Assembly: GCA_039819095.1 (NCBI GenBank) | Contig: JBCBSP010000006.1 | Location: 1-64,000, forward strand | Length of the DNA stretch: 64,000 nucleotides | Direction of reading: 5' to 3' | Source of the DNA: JBCBSP01 sp039819095 | GTDB lineage: Bacteria > Pseudomonadota > Alphaproteobacteria > Caulobacterales > Maricaulaceae | In this document: piece after piece, positions 1 through 7,757 of the stretch | Layout of the letters: each line of letters starts with the position of its first letter | Numbering within the stretch: position 1 is the stretch's first letter | The notes under the pieces: generated by a model | What the model saw: only the letters and a program-made list of their open reading frames with translations | Databases searched by the model: none | Told to the model about the DNA's origin: nothing | Program-made: the position numbers and the translations under genes

Positions 1-2481
1 CGCATTGATCTCGCTCAGCCGGCCGGCATCGTCATAGGTATAGGAAAATAATCCTCCACCCCGGCGGCGGACACTCGCCAGACGCCCGTCAGCCGAATAT
101 GTGTAGCGCTCACGGTCGCTTGCATGGCTCTGACCGGTCAGAGTGGGGTGCGGGTGACGCAGCTCGACCACCCGGTCGAACCCGTCGCGCACCCAGGTGG
201 TGAGATTGCCATTGCCGTCGGCGAAGGTGGAAAGCGCGCCATTGTCTGAATAGCTCATCGTCGCTTCAACCGCTTCGATGGGCGTGCCGACCGCGACGGT
301 GCGGGTCAGAAGCCGGCCATCGTCGTCATAGCCGAAGCCGATGATGCGGTCCGGACCGAACGCGCCGGCGGTCGCCAGCGTGCAGGCATCGCCCGGCGGG
401 CTGGCGAATGTGGCCGGGTTCATCCGCACGGCCACGCAGTCCGGCCGTCCATTGATGTCATAGGCGTATTGGGTGAGGGCGTGGATGGTTCCGCCGGCGC
501 TTTCGGTGCGCGCTTCGGTCAGGCGGCCTGAGGCGTCGAACTCGGACGCGCGGCGCGATTCCACGGCGAAGGCGGCCCAGGCGGGACCGTTCTGACCCGG
601 GGTGGAACCGATCTCAGCCAGGGTGAGGCGGCCATCAGCGTCATAGCTGTAGCGGATGGCGGCGTTGTCGCGACCGCCCGCCCCGTCCGGGTCCGGCCCG
701 ATCTCGCCGACCACGCGGCGAAGCGCGTCATAGCGCACCGAGATGCGGTCATTGGGGCCGGAGAGCGGCCCGTTGATAAAGCGCACATCGCCGCGATGAT
801 CATAGGAGAAGGTGGTGTCGGCCTGGATCGACCCGTCGCCGAGCGCTTCGCGCATCTCGGTGAGCTGGAGATTGTTCGCCGCGCCGGGCGCGCCATAGGT
901 GAAGCTGATGACGCGCTCTTCGGCGGTTCCCGTGCAGGAGGGCGCCACGCCGGTCCGGCAGGCGGAAACCGCGTCGGCGAGCGTGATCGGCCCGGCGAGC
1001 TGAACCGCGGAGCCGGACCCGTCCAGCGCCCAGGCGTGATGGCTGGCATAGCTCATGCGCGTCTGCGGACGATCCGCGCCGGACGCCGGAGCCGGGCCGG
1101 TGACAGTCAGCACGCCGCCATGGGTCGCGTCATAGGTGAAGTTCGTGGTCTCGCCGGCCGGGCTGGTCATGGCGGTCGGCTGGTTGCAGGTCACCGGGTT
1201 GGTGCAGCTGGCCGGGAAGGCCATCGTGGTGACCAGATCAGCCAGCCCGGAGCCCGGCTTCGCCTTGGCGGTGATCGTGGTGACATTGCCGCGATCATCA
1301 TAGGCGTACTCGGTCGCGTCGCCTTCCGGACGCGTCACCAGAGTTAGGCGTTCGTAGCTGTCATAGTCGAACTCGGTGCGCTCGCCGCGCGTGTCGATGG
1401 CCGCCAGGATCTGACCGGTCGCCGCGTCCGACTGCACCACGGAATAGGTCAGATTCGGATTGTAAATGTTGGCGATCCGCAGACCCGAATTCACGGTGAA
1501 AATATAGAACTGCGCATACCCCGCGCGATCAACCTGACTGACCTCGCCGCTGGAGTGATACGCGATCGTCAGATTATCGCTGGCCTGGCCCGCGGAACGC
1601 GCGCCGATCACCCGGCCCTGCGCATCGAAGGTGAAGCGGGTCTGTTCGTTCAGATTATTGACGAAGACGCGCGTCGTCGCGTCCGGCTCGTTGATCGCCA
1701 GGCGCGGCCAGCTCATCGACATCGAACAGGTGAAGGCCAGCGGCGCGCAGTATTCTGCCGCGTTATTGATCGCCTGCACCTTGGTCAGACGCGCCCAGTC
1801 GGTCAGATCCGCCGGGTTCGCCACGGCGTTCACCGCATACTCGAAATGCAGCTGATAGCCCTGATTGGTCGTCACCGACTGAAGCCGGTAATACTGGCCG
1901 GTCACGCTGCCCGTGAAGACCACGGCTTCGTCATCATAGTGGTAGGTCATCACCCGCCCATCGGGGAAGGTGACGGTGTCCACATAGCCGGCGTCATAGC
2001 CGAATACCGGCAGGGCCGGGCTGTCGACCTCGTGATAACGCACCACCACGCCGGCGGCGCTGGTATAGACCCACTGGCTGGCGGCGGCGTCAAAGCTGAG
2101 CGACCCGCCGCGCTTATGGCTGGAGACCCAGGCGCCGGAGACCTGTTCGAACGTCTCCGTTCCGTCAAACAGCGTGACGAGCTTCTCGGTCGCGGACACA
2201 TCCACAACGCCGCCCATGATCGAATGGCGCCATCCCGAGCCGGAATGAATGGCCGACCAGCTCAAGCCCCCATTGCCGGGCTCGCCGACGCTGACCGAGG
2301 GGGACGGCAAGGAGAAGCCGCCCGTGGCCAGATCCACGCCCGCCCCGTCAAAGGCCGGGTTTTCAGGCGGCAGGTCATCGCCCTGCTCAAGCGGAAGCTG
2401 AGCCAGGCTGGCGGAGGCGAGAGCGAGCGCGCAGACAGAAGCCGAGCCGAGCAGCGCGGCCGAACGGGTGAAGATCGACAT
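1..2481 (-). CDS. RHS/YD-repeat secreted protein, C-terminus beyond window
   Basis: Large exported YD-repeat (RHS-family) protein. The gene leaves the window on the left, so only about 827 N-terminal residues are visible and the C-terminal end is unknown. The minus strand opens with a Sec-type signal peptide (MSIFTRSAALL, then a hydrophobic stretch ending ASLAQ near residue 28). A LATGGFSLPSPS head segment follows, then many YD repeats such as FTFDAQGRVIGA, FDYDSYERLTLV, YAYDDRGNVTTI, FSYDHRGDVRFI and YTYDDAGRLSEI. In the family such repeats wrap into a beta cocoon that can enclose a C-terminal toxin. The ATG at 2479-2481 has an AAAGG site about ten bases upstream. It lies 55 bases after the small single-repeat gene at 2537-2812 and is probably cotranscribed with it. 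Whether it is a toxin, an adhesin or a surface protein cannot be decided without the missing end. Confidence 0.85.
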   Translation of the reverse strand, partial: MSIFTRSAALLGSASVCALALASASLAQLPLEQGDDLPPENPAFDGAGVDLATGGFSLPSPSVSVGEPGNGGLSWSAIHSGSGWRHSIMGGVVDVSATEKLVTLFDGTETFEQVSGAWVSSHKRGGSLSFDAAASQWVYTSAAGVVVRYHEVDSPALPVFGYDAGYVDTVTFPDGRVMTYHYDDEAVVFTGSVTGQYYRLQSVTTNQGYQLHFEYAVNAVANPADLTDWARLTKVQAINNAAEYCAPLAFTCSMSMSWPRLAINEPDATTRVFVNNLNEQTRFTFDAQGRVIGARSAGQASDNLTIAYHSSGEVSQVDRAGYAQFYIFTVNSGLRIANIYNPNLTYSVVQSDAATGQILAAIDTRGERTEFDYDSYERLTLVTRPEGDATEYAYDDRGNVTTITAKAKPGSGLADLVTTMAFPASCTNPVTCNQPTAMTSPAGETTNFTYDATHGGVLTVTGPAPASGADRPQTRMSYASHHAWALDGSGSAVQLAGPITLADAVSACRTGVAPSCTGTAEERVISFTYGAPGAANNLQLTEMREALGDGSIQADTTFSYDHRGDVRFINGPLSGPNDRISVRYDALRRVVGEIGPDPDGAGGRDNAAIRYSYDADGRLTLAEIGSTPGQNGPAWAAFAVESRRASEFDASGRLTEARTESAGGTIHALTQYAYDINGRPDCVAVRMNPATFASPPGDACTLATAGAFGPDRIIGFGYDDDGRLLTRTVAVGTPIEAVEATMSYSDNGALSTFADGNGNLTTWVRDGFDRVVELRHPHPTLTGQSHASDRERYTYSADGRLASVRRRGGGLFSYTYDDAGRLSEINA

Positions 2482-2536
2482 GGGGAAAACCTTTGAAAAT
2501 CGTGTGGGGCGTGACGCGGAAGGGCGGGCGCGTCGA

Positions 2537-2812
2537 TCAGGGCGAGCGCGTGCGGCGCGTCTTGTTGCCGGCGTCGTCAAACTCGTGCGTGGTCCAGGCG
2601 CCATCGGCCGGACCGCCGGTCTGGTCCGCGCGGATCAGCCGTCCGCGCGCGTCATAGGTGAAGCTCATCGTCTCGCCGCCGGAGCGGGCGTGCGCCGCAC
2701 CGGTCACGCTCGTCGCCGCGAGGAGCGGGGGGATGGCGAGGGCGAAAACCGGTGCGGCGAACAGGGTCGCCGCCAGCAGGCGGTTGCGAAGGCGGATACG
2801 ATTGGGGCGCAT
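2537..2812 (-). CDS. small exported protein with a single YD repeat
   Basis: A 91-residue protein. It has a basic N-terminus (MRPNRIRLRNRLL) and a hydrophobic signal-like segment at about residues 14-35 ending near AHARSGG. One RHS-type repeat follows (MSFTYDARGRLIRADQ), then the half-repeat THEFDDAGNKTRRTRSP, which closes the protein. An upstream in-frame start would give 117 residues, but the ATG at 2810-2812 has a clear AGGAGA ribosome site and the signal peptide starts right after it, so it is preferred. A single YD unit cannot form a cocoon alone. The gene lies 55 bases upstream of the big RHS gene on the same strand, which suggests a partner, a plug or a leftover of a larger ancestor. 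Function unknown. Confidence 0.7.
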   Translation of the reverse strand: MRPNRIRLRNRLLAATLFAAPVFALAIPPLLAATSVTGAAHARSGGETMSFTYDARGRLIRADQTGGPADGAWTTHEFDDAGNKTRRTRSP

Positions 2813-2996
2813 GGGGCGTCTCCTGAACGAAGCGAATATCGCGTCCAGAAGCGGCGCCCTGCACAGGCTCGCTCCCGGATCGGAACGCAAGTCTGCGCCC
2901 GCTCCGGCAGGGGTCGGACCGGTTCGGCCCTTAAATCATCAAGTCTTTGAAAACACGTGTTGAACGCCTATCCTCAGCCGGGGACAGGCGTCGGCG

Positions 2997-3416
2997 TCAG
3001 CTCATCAGGGCGAACAGATTGCGCCCGGCCATCACGAACAGGCAGGCTGAACCCAGCACGAAAAGCCCGAAGCGGGCCGGGATGAAATTCACCGTCGCCT
3101 GAAACACGCTGTGCGCAACGCGAAACGCGACATAGCCCCAGGCCAGCGCGATATTCAGCGGATCGGCGACGCCGGCCAGATGGCTGTAAACCACCAGCGC
3201 ATAGAACAGCACGGGCTGCTCATGCAGGTGGTTGTAATTGTCCGCGATCTGCCGGACCGAGCGCGGCAGCACGTCCATCTCCGACTTCTCACGCATTTTC
3301 GCCGCGTTGATGCCCGCCTGGCCCATCGCCGGGATACGCGTGGCGTACATCCACACCCACATGATCAGCGTCCAGATAATGAGCGCCAGCATGGCCGGCA
3401 GGATGGACTGAAACAT
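2997..3416 (-). CDS. MAPEG-family membrane protein
   Basis: A 139-residue integral membrane protein of the MAPEG type (eicosanoid and glutathione metabolism membrane proteins). Four hydrophobic segments are visible: residues about 5-25, 68-85, 90-105 and 118-137. The central HEQPVLFYALVVY and AWGYVAFRVAHSVFQ stretches match the conserved E-x-P and R-x-x-H-S features of this family. Bacterial MAPEG proteins are mostly uncharacterised; the eukaryotic ones are glutathione transferases or peroxidases. The start at 3414-3416 follows a GGAGA ribosome site. No partner gene is evident, and the substrate cannot be inferred. Confidence 0.85.
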   Translation of the reverse strand: MFQSILPAMLALIIWTLIMWVWMYATRIPAMGQAGINAAKMREKSEMDVLPRSVRQIADNYNHLHEQPVLFYALVVYSHLAGVADPLNIALAWGYVAFRVAHSVFQATVNFIPARFGLFVLGSACLFVMAGRNLFALMS

Positions 3417-3593
3417 GGGCGCGTCTCCTCGCGATCAGCAACGCCGCCAGCAAAGCCTGACTCCGCCGGTTTTCAAACACCCGATAAGCCGAACCTTGGC
3501 CGAATACCCGCCTGCGTGATAGGGTTAATGGACTGGGGTGGAGCGGCTGGCCCATCGGTCCGGCGCTCCACGGAGGAATGATGGAGGCCGCCC

Positions 3594-3997
3594 ATGAGGC
3601 TGAAAACCCTGCTCGTCGCACTCTTCGCCGCCGCCCTGCTCGCCGGAGGCGCATTCGCGATGCTCTCGGGCCATGCGTCGGAACCGGCCCCCGCCGCGAG
3701 CGCCCAGGAGCGCGCCGTCGCGGCGCCCCGCGCCGCGCCATGGCGCAACATCGCCAGCCCGTCGCCCCGCCGGAGCACACGCGCATCTATGTCGACCCCT
3801 CCACTCAGCTGCAGACCGGCGCGGACGGCGTCACCCCGGCCGATTACGAGTGCAGCTTCCAGGGCGGCAATGCGCAGGAATGCTGGTGCGACACCCCGCT
3901 CGACTGCAAGGACATGGTCCTGAACGGCCCGTGCGACGATGACGATGTCTGGTGGACCAGCGGCGACGACACGCTCGGCTGCACCCTGCAGGATTAA
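3594..3997 (+). pseudogene. secreted Cys-rich small protein, interrupted by a frameshift
   Basis: Two reading frames each hold half of a plausible secreted protein. The frame starting ATG 3594, behind a GGAGG site, gives an excellent signal peptide (MRLKTLLVALFAAALLAGG) followed by EPAPAASAQERAVAAPRAAP, but then turns into Arg/Ser-rich nonsense. A second frame (codons starting at positions congruent to 3740) is open to a TAA at 3995-3997. From about MAQHRQPVAPPEHTRIYVD it gives an acidic domain with six cysteines (ECSFQGG, ECWCD, DCKD, NGPCDDDD, LGCTLQD). Joining the two needs one indel between about 3700 and 3780. This is either a true frameshift mutation or a sequencing error in a GC-rich run. 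No family is recognised. Confidence 0.55.
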
Positions 3998-4015
3998 GCG
4001 AGAGGGGGAGGCCGG

Positions 4016-5413
4016 TCAGGCGTCGTCGGTGATGCCGGCGCGCTTGGCCGTATCCTCCAGCATCCAGGCGTCAGCGGGATCAAGCCGGCCCTCGGCGTGC
4101 AATTCGCTGACCCGCTGGTGCGCCTCGGCCCAATAGACGCGCCCGGCTTCGCCGGCTAGCTCGCCAAGCTTTGCCAGGCTGACAACAACGTCGCGTTTCG
4201 CCTCAGCGCTGCCCGGGTCGGACGCCAGAAGAGCGCGCCGGGTGGACAGCCCCTCCTCATAGGCCTTCAGCGCCTCCTCCGCGCGACCCTGACGAAGCAG
4301 AACATCGCCGACCCGATCAAGGCTCACCGAGACATCGCGTTTCGCCTCAGCGCTGCCCGGATCGGACGACAGAAGATCGCGCCGGGTGGACAGACCCTCC
4401 TCATAGGCCGTCAGCGCCTCCTCCGTGCGACCCTGACGAACCAGAACATCGCCGACCTTGTTCAGGCTCACCGAGACATCGCGTTTCGCCTCAGCGCTGC
4501 CCGGGTCGGACGCCAGAAGATCGTGGGCGACATCAAGCCCCTCCTCATAGGCCGTCAGCGCCTCGTCACTGCGACCCTGACGAACCAGAACATCGCCAAG
4601 GGTATTCGCCGCGACAGTCTCGTCTCTACGGTTAGTCGCTTCCGCGGTCGCCGCCCTTGCTGCGGTTTCAGCCTCCTCGGTGCGGCCAGCGCGAAGATAG
4701 AGCCGGCTCAATTCCACATGCGTCCAGAAGTGGGACGGCAGAGCGTCGCGCGCCGCTTCGAACGCCTCGATAGCCTTGGCGGTGTCGCGGCCAAGATAAA
4801 GCGCGCCGGCGGTGGAAAAGTGCTGGAAGGCGTCGGACGCCAGATCAGACGCACCGGACTGCGACTGCTTGCCGAGGCCCATCAGTCTTGAGTACGCATC
4901 ATCAACCCGGTCGTTCTGCAAGGCCTCCTCGACGGGCCGCAGTCTTGCGTCATTGGATGACAGGATGCGTTCAACCGCTTGATCGACACGGGCCTCTTCC
5001 TCGGCATCGAGCGGACGCTCGCGGTCCTTTCGAAGTTCCTCCAGAAGCTCGGCTTTCAACGCGTCGATCTCTTCGCGGGTTCGTTTGTGCTCAGTGGAAT
5101 TGTGCGCCCGCCCTTCGGCGCCCACTTCGCGCACTGCCCATTCAGCCTCCTGAATGTCCTTTCGCAAACGCGCCTCGGTCGCCCCGAGCAGGCCCGTCAG
5201 GGCGCCAAGCGTGACCGGCTTCTGACCGAGCAGCATCTGAAACAGGGACAGGGCGAGACCTATGGCGCTGGTCAGCGCCGAAACGCCCAGCGCATAAGGC
5301 TTCCATGTCGTGAAGTTCAGCGGATCATCGCCGGCGCCGACGGCGAAACTGCCGACAAAGCTGCATCCGCCAATGACAAGAAGCAGAAGGAAAAGGGGAA
5401 TTTTCTTCCACAT
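4016..5413 (-). CDS. TPR-repeat lipoprotein with coiled coil
   Basis: A 465-residue protein. The N-terminus MWKKIPLFLLLLVIGGC fits a lipoprotein signal with Cys as the anchor, and a second hydrophobic segment lies near residues 40-65 (YALGVSALTSAIGLALSLF). A charged coiled-coil stretch (residues about 80-160) follows, then TPR-like helices (about 180-265) and three almost identical 48-residue units with the core VGDVLVRQGRTEEALTAYEE. TPRs usually scaffold protein complexes, so a periplasmic or envelope scaffold is likely. GTG 5416 could start one codon earlier, but ATG at 5411-5413 is preferred. It is transcribed toward the frameshifted secreted gene and has no clear functional partner. Confidence 0.8.
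   Translation of the reverse strand: MWKKIPLFLLLLVIGGCSFVGSFAVGAGDDPLNFTTWKPYALGVSALTSAIGLALSLFQMLLGQKPVTLGALTGLLGATEARLRKDIQEAEWAVREVGAEGRAHNSTEHKRTREEIDALKAELLEELRKDRERPLDAEEEARVDQAVERILSSNDARLRPVEEALQNDRVDDAYSRLMGLGKQSQSGASDLASDAFQHFSTAGALYLGRDTAKAIEAFEAARDALPSHFWTHVELSRLYLRAGRTEEAETAARAATAEATNRRDETVAANTLGDVLVRQGRSDEALTAYEEGLDVAHDLLASDPGSAEAKRDVSVSLNKVGDVLVRQGRTEEALTAYEEGLSTRRDLLSSDPGSAEAKRDVSVSLDRVGDVLLRQGRAEEALKAYEEGLSTRRALLASDPGSAEAKRDVVVSLAKLGELAGEAGRVYWAEAHQRVSELHAEGRLDPADAWMLEDTAKRAGITDDA
4193..4624 (-). repeat. three tandem 144-bp TPR-coding repeats
   Basis: The same block, beginning GCGTTTCGCCTCAGCGCTGC on the plus strand, recurs at 4193, 4337 and 4481, exactly 144 bases (48 codons) apart. 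The units keep near-identical DNA, including synonymous positions, which points to recent duplication or gene conversion. Each encodes one TPR hairpin plus the linker SSDPGSAEAKRDV. Copy number could change by slippage or recombination. Confidence 0.85.
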
Positions 5414-5490
5414 CACCGATCAAATCCCGCGCGCTGACCACCACCTTCGCGGGAGAGCCTAGCGTGGGATGACAGGTTGGGGAACGCCCG

Positions 5491-6642
5491 CTACTCCGCC
5501 GCGGTCTTCGCGGCTTCCTCCGCTTCGCGCTGCGCTTTCATCTTCGCGGCCTTGTCTTCGACTGCGGCGACGATGCGGTCGACCATGGTGTCGTTGGAGA
5601 TTTTTTCTTCGGCCTGGCCGGCAAAGTAGAGCATGCCGGCGCCCTTGCCGCCGCCGGTGAAGCCCAGATCGGTGTAGGCGGCCTCGCCCGGGCCGTTGAC
5701 GACGCAGCCGATGATCGACAGCGAAATCGGCTCGTGGACATGCTCCAGGCGCTTCTCCAGGGTCTCGACCGTCTTGATGACGTCAAACCCCTGCCGGGCG
5801 CAGGACGGGCAGGCGATGATGTTGACCCCGCGCGTGCGCAGGCCGAGCGATTTGAGGATGTCATAGCCGACCTTGATCTCTTCGACCGGATCGGCGCTGA
5901 GCGAAACCCGGATCGTGTCGCCAATGCCGGCCCATAGAAGATTGCCGATGCCGATGGCCGATTTGATCCCGCCGGTGCGCAGCCCCCCGGCCTCGGTCAC
6001 GCCCAGATGCAGCGGCGCGTCGGTCGCTTCGGCGAGCGCGGCATAGGCGGCCACGGTGAGGAAAACGTCGGAGGCCTTCACCGAGATTTTGTAATTGTGG
6101 AAGTCGAGATCATCGAGAATGCGCGCATGGTTCAGCGCGCTTTCCACCATGGCGTCCGGACAGGGCTCGCCATATTTCTCCAGAAGCTCGCGTTCCAGCG
6201 AACCGGCATTGACCCCGATGCGGATGGCGCAGTCATGATCCTTGGCGGCCTGAACGACCTCGCGCACCCGGTCCATCGAGCCGATATTGCCCGGATTGAT
6301 CCTCAGACACGCCGCCCCGGCGACGGCCGCTTCGATCCCGCGCTTGTAGTGGAAATGGATATCGGCCACGAGCGGGACAGCAGCCGCCCTGGCGATGGCC
6401 TTGAAGGCGGCTGTGGAGTCTTCGTCCGGGCAGGAGACGCGCACGATGTCGGCGCCGGCCGCTTCCAGCGCACGGATCTGATCGACCGTGGCGGCGATGT
6501 CCGGCGTCGGGGTGTTGGTCATGGACTGGACGCTGATCGGAGCGTCCCCGCCCACCTCCACCGAGCCGACGCGGATCTTGCGGCTGACGCGGCGATCGAT
6601 CGCGCGCCAGGGACGGACCTGGGTATGGGCTTCAGTCGCCAT
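5491..6642 (-). CDS. ispG: 4-hydroxy-3-methylbut-2-enyl diphosphate synthase
   Basis: The 383-residue MEP-pathway enzyme IspG (GcpE) reductively converts methylerythritol cyclodiphosphate to HMBPP, the penultimate step of isoprenoid precursor synthesis in the cytoplasm. The N-terminal TIM barrel is visible (SVQSMTNTPTPD at about 38-49, RINPGNIG at 114-121). The iron-sulfur domain carries the three cluster cysteines Cys278 and Cys281 (ACPSCARQG) and Cys313 (GCVVNGPGEA), with the conserved Glu320. The C-terminus ends in an Ala/Lys/Glu-rich tail after residue 360. It lies 120 bases downstream of the RodZ-like gene on the same strand, an order common in alphaproteobacteria, and the two may be cotranscribed. 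Confidence 0.98.
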   Translation of the reverse strand: MATEAHTQVRPWRAIDRRVSRKIRVGSVEVGGDAPISVQSMTNTPTPDIAATVDQIRALEAAGADIVRVSCPDEDSTAAFKAIARAAAVPLVADIHFHYKRGIEAAVAGAACLRINPGNIGSMDRVREVVQAAKDHDCAIRIGVNAGSLERELLEKYGEPCPDAMVESALNHARILDDLDFHNYKISVKASDVFLTVAAYAALAEATDAPLHLGVTEAGGLRTGGIKSAIGIGNLLWAGIGDTIRVSLSADPVEEIKVGYDILKSLGLRTRGVNIIACPSCARQGFDVIKTVETLEKRLEHVHEPISLSIIGCVVNGPGEAAYTDLGFTGGGKGAGMLYFAGQAEEKISNDTMVDRIVAAVEDKAAKMKAQREAEEAAKTAAE

Positions 6643-6762
6643 GGGCCTCGCTCAACCATTGCCGGGCGCATCCCTGACAGGGCGCGCCAACACTCAGGGA
6701 TATAGGCTGATTGCGGCGGTTTCGCGAGGGGGTGCGGGCCCGATTTCGACCGCAGAGTCGGT

Positions 6763-7653
6763 TCAGCCCGCCGCTTCGGCTTCACCGACGGCGGCGAGCG
6801 CCTCGCCCTGCAGGATTGCGTCGACGGACAGGGTTTCAACAGCCTCACCCGGCTCGCCGAGCGGGCCGAGCTCAACGCCAGCCGATTGCGCGAGCAAGGC
6901 CCCGGCATTCTCCACGGTGATCAGAAGACCGGCCTCGTCCGGGGCGCGGTAGATCTCGCCCGCAGCAAGATCGCGTGAGAACAGAATCCGGCCCGAGGCA
7001 TCGCGCACTTCCAAAAAGCTCGTCTCGGTCGCGCGCAGCACCAAAGCGGTCTTGCCGCGCGGTTCGGGCAGTCCCGACCAGATTTCATTCACGCTCGGCG
7101 CGCGCGACAACTCCTCGATCAGCGGGCCGGGCGAGGACATCAGCGCATCGGCGCTCGGCGGCGCCTGGTCGAAGGCTTCGCTGCTGCTGACATAAGAGCC
7201 GTACCAACCCGCCGCGCCGATCACGCTGGCCAGGATCAGGAGCGCGCCGACCATGCCCTTGGGCAGGCGGATTTCACGCTTTTCCTTGATGACGCGCGGC
7301 TGATCGCGACCGGCCTCGCACTCGACCTCGATCTTGAACTGATCGATGACGGACTGGCAGTCGAGCCCGAGCGCACGGGCATAGGTGCGCAGATATCCGA
7401 TCGCATAGGCGCGCGAAGGCATGCCGCGCGGATCCATGGCTTCCAGGGCTTCAAGATAGTCGCGTTTGATCCGGGTGCGCGCTTCAGCGGAGTCCAGTGT
7501 CCAGCCCTGACGCGCGCGAGCGTCGCGCAGCCGTTCGCCGACGCTGGACGCCAGCGGCTCAGCCGCAAGCGGGTCGCTTCCGGGCGCGCCGGAAAACACC
7601 GCATCCATCGGTACGAATTGGCCTTCAGCCGTTCCGGTCGTCGCGTTGCTCAT
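6763..7653 (-). CDS. RodZ-like helix-turn-helix membrane protein
   Basis: A 296-residue bitopic membrane protein. A RodZ-type helix-turn-helix domain spans residues about 38-106 (VGERLRDARARQGWTL to ALGLDCQSVIDQF). A basic juxtamembrane segment (VIKEKREIRLPKG) and one transmembrane helix at about 134-154 follow. The periplasmic part has a DUF4115-like beta domain at about 200-265 (LVLRATETSFLEVRDASG, FSRDLAAGEIYRAP). RodZ links MreB filaments to the elongation machinery and so helps set rod shape. It sits directly upstream of ispG. Start ATG 7651-7653. The distance from characterised RodZ proteins is large, so the symbol is withheld. Confidence 0.85.
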   Translation of the reverse strand: MSNATTGTAEGQFVPMDAVFSGAPGSDPLAAEPLASSVGERLRDARARQGWTLDSAEARTRIKRDYLEALEAMDPRGMPSRAYAIGYLRTYARALGLDCQSVIDQFKIEVECEAGRDQPRVIKEKREIRLPKGMVGALLILASVIGAAGWYGSYVSSSEAFDQAPPSADALMSSPGPLIEELSRAPSVNEIWSGLPEPRGKTALVLRATETSFLEVRDASGRILFSRDLAAGEIYRAPDEAGLLITVENAGALLAQSAGVELGPLGEPGEAVETLSVDAILQGEALAAVGEAEAAG

Positions 7654-7714
7654 ATAATCGCGCCGTGCTCTGGCGCCCCACCCTGATACGCGATCCCTCT
7701 ATGACCTGCAGACG

Positions 7715-7722
7715 TTAACCAT
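7715..7722 (+). promoter_or_regulatory. TTAACCAT, candidate CtrA half-site
   Basis: TTAACCAT lies in the 104-base intergenic region between the ptsP stop and the RodZ-like start, about 60 bases upstream of the RodZ-like ATG. It matches the half-site reported for the cell-cycle regulator CtrA in Caulobacter relatives. A single 8-mer is weak evidence, but the location in the promoter region of a cell-shape gene is sensible. Confidence 0.25.
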
Positions 7723-7757
7723 CTGTGGCATTTTTATCGCGCAGCAATGAAATTTAA

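Noticed and set aside
796..2496. plus-strand frames of 183 and 313 codons
   Set aside because: Opposite the RHS gene, whose minus-strand frame is open to the window edge and shows clear YD repeats.
3578..3740. 5-prime part of the 139-codon frame
   Set aside because: Arg/Pro-rich N-terminus without signal peptide; the neighbouring frame has the better start, so only its 3-prime part is taken as coding.
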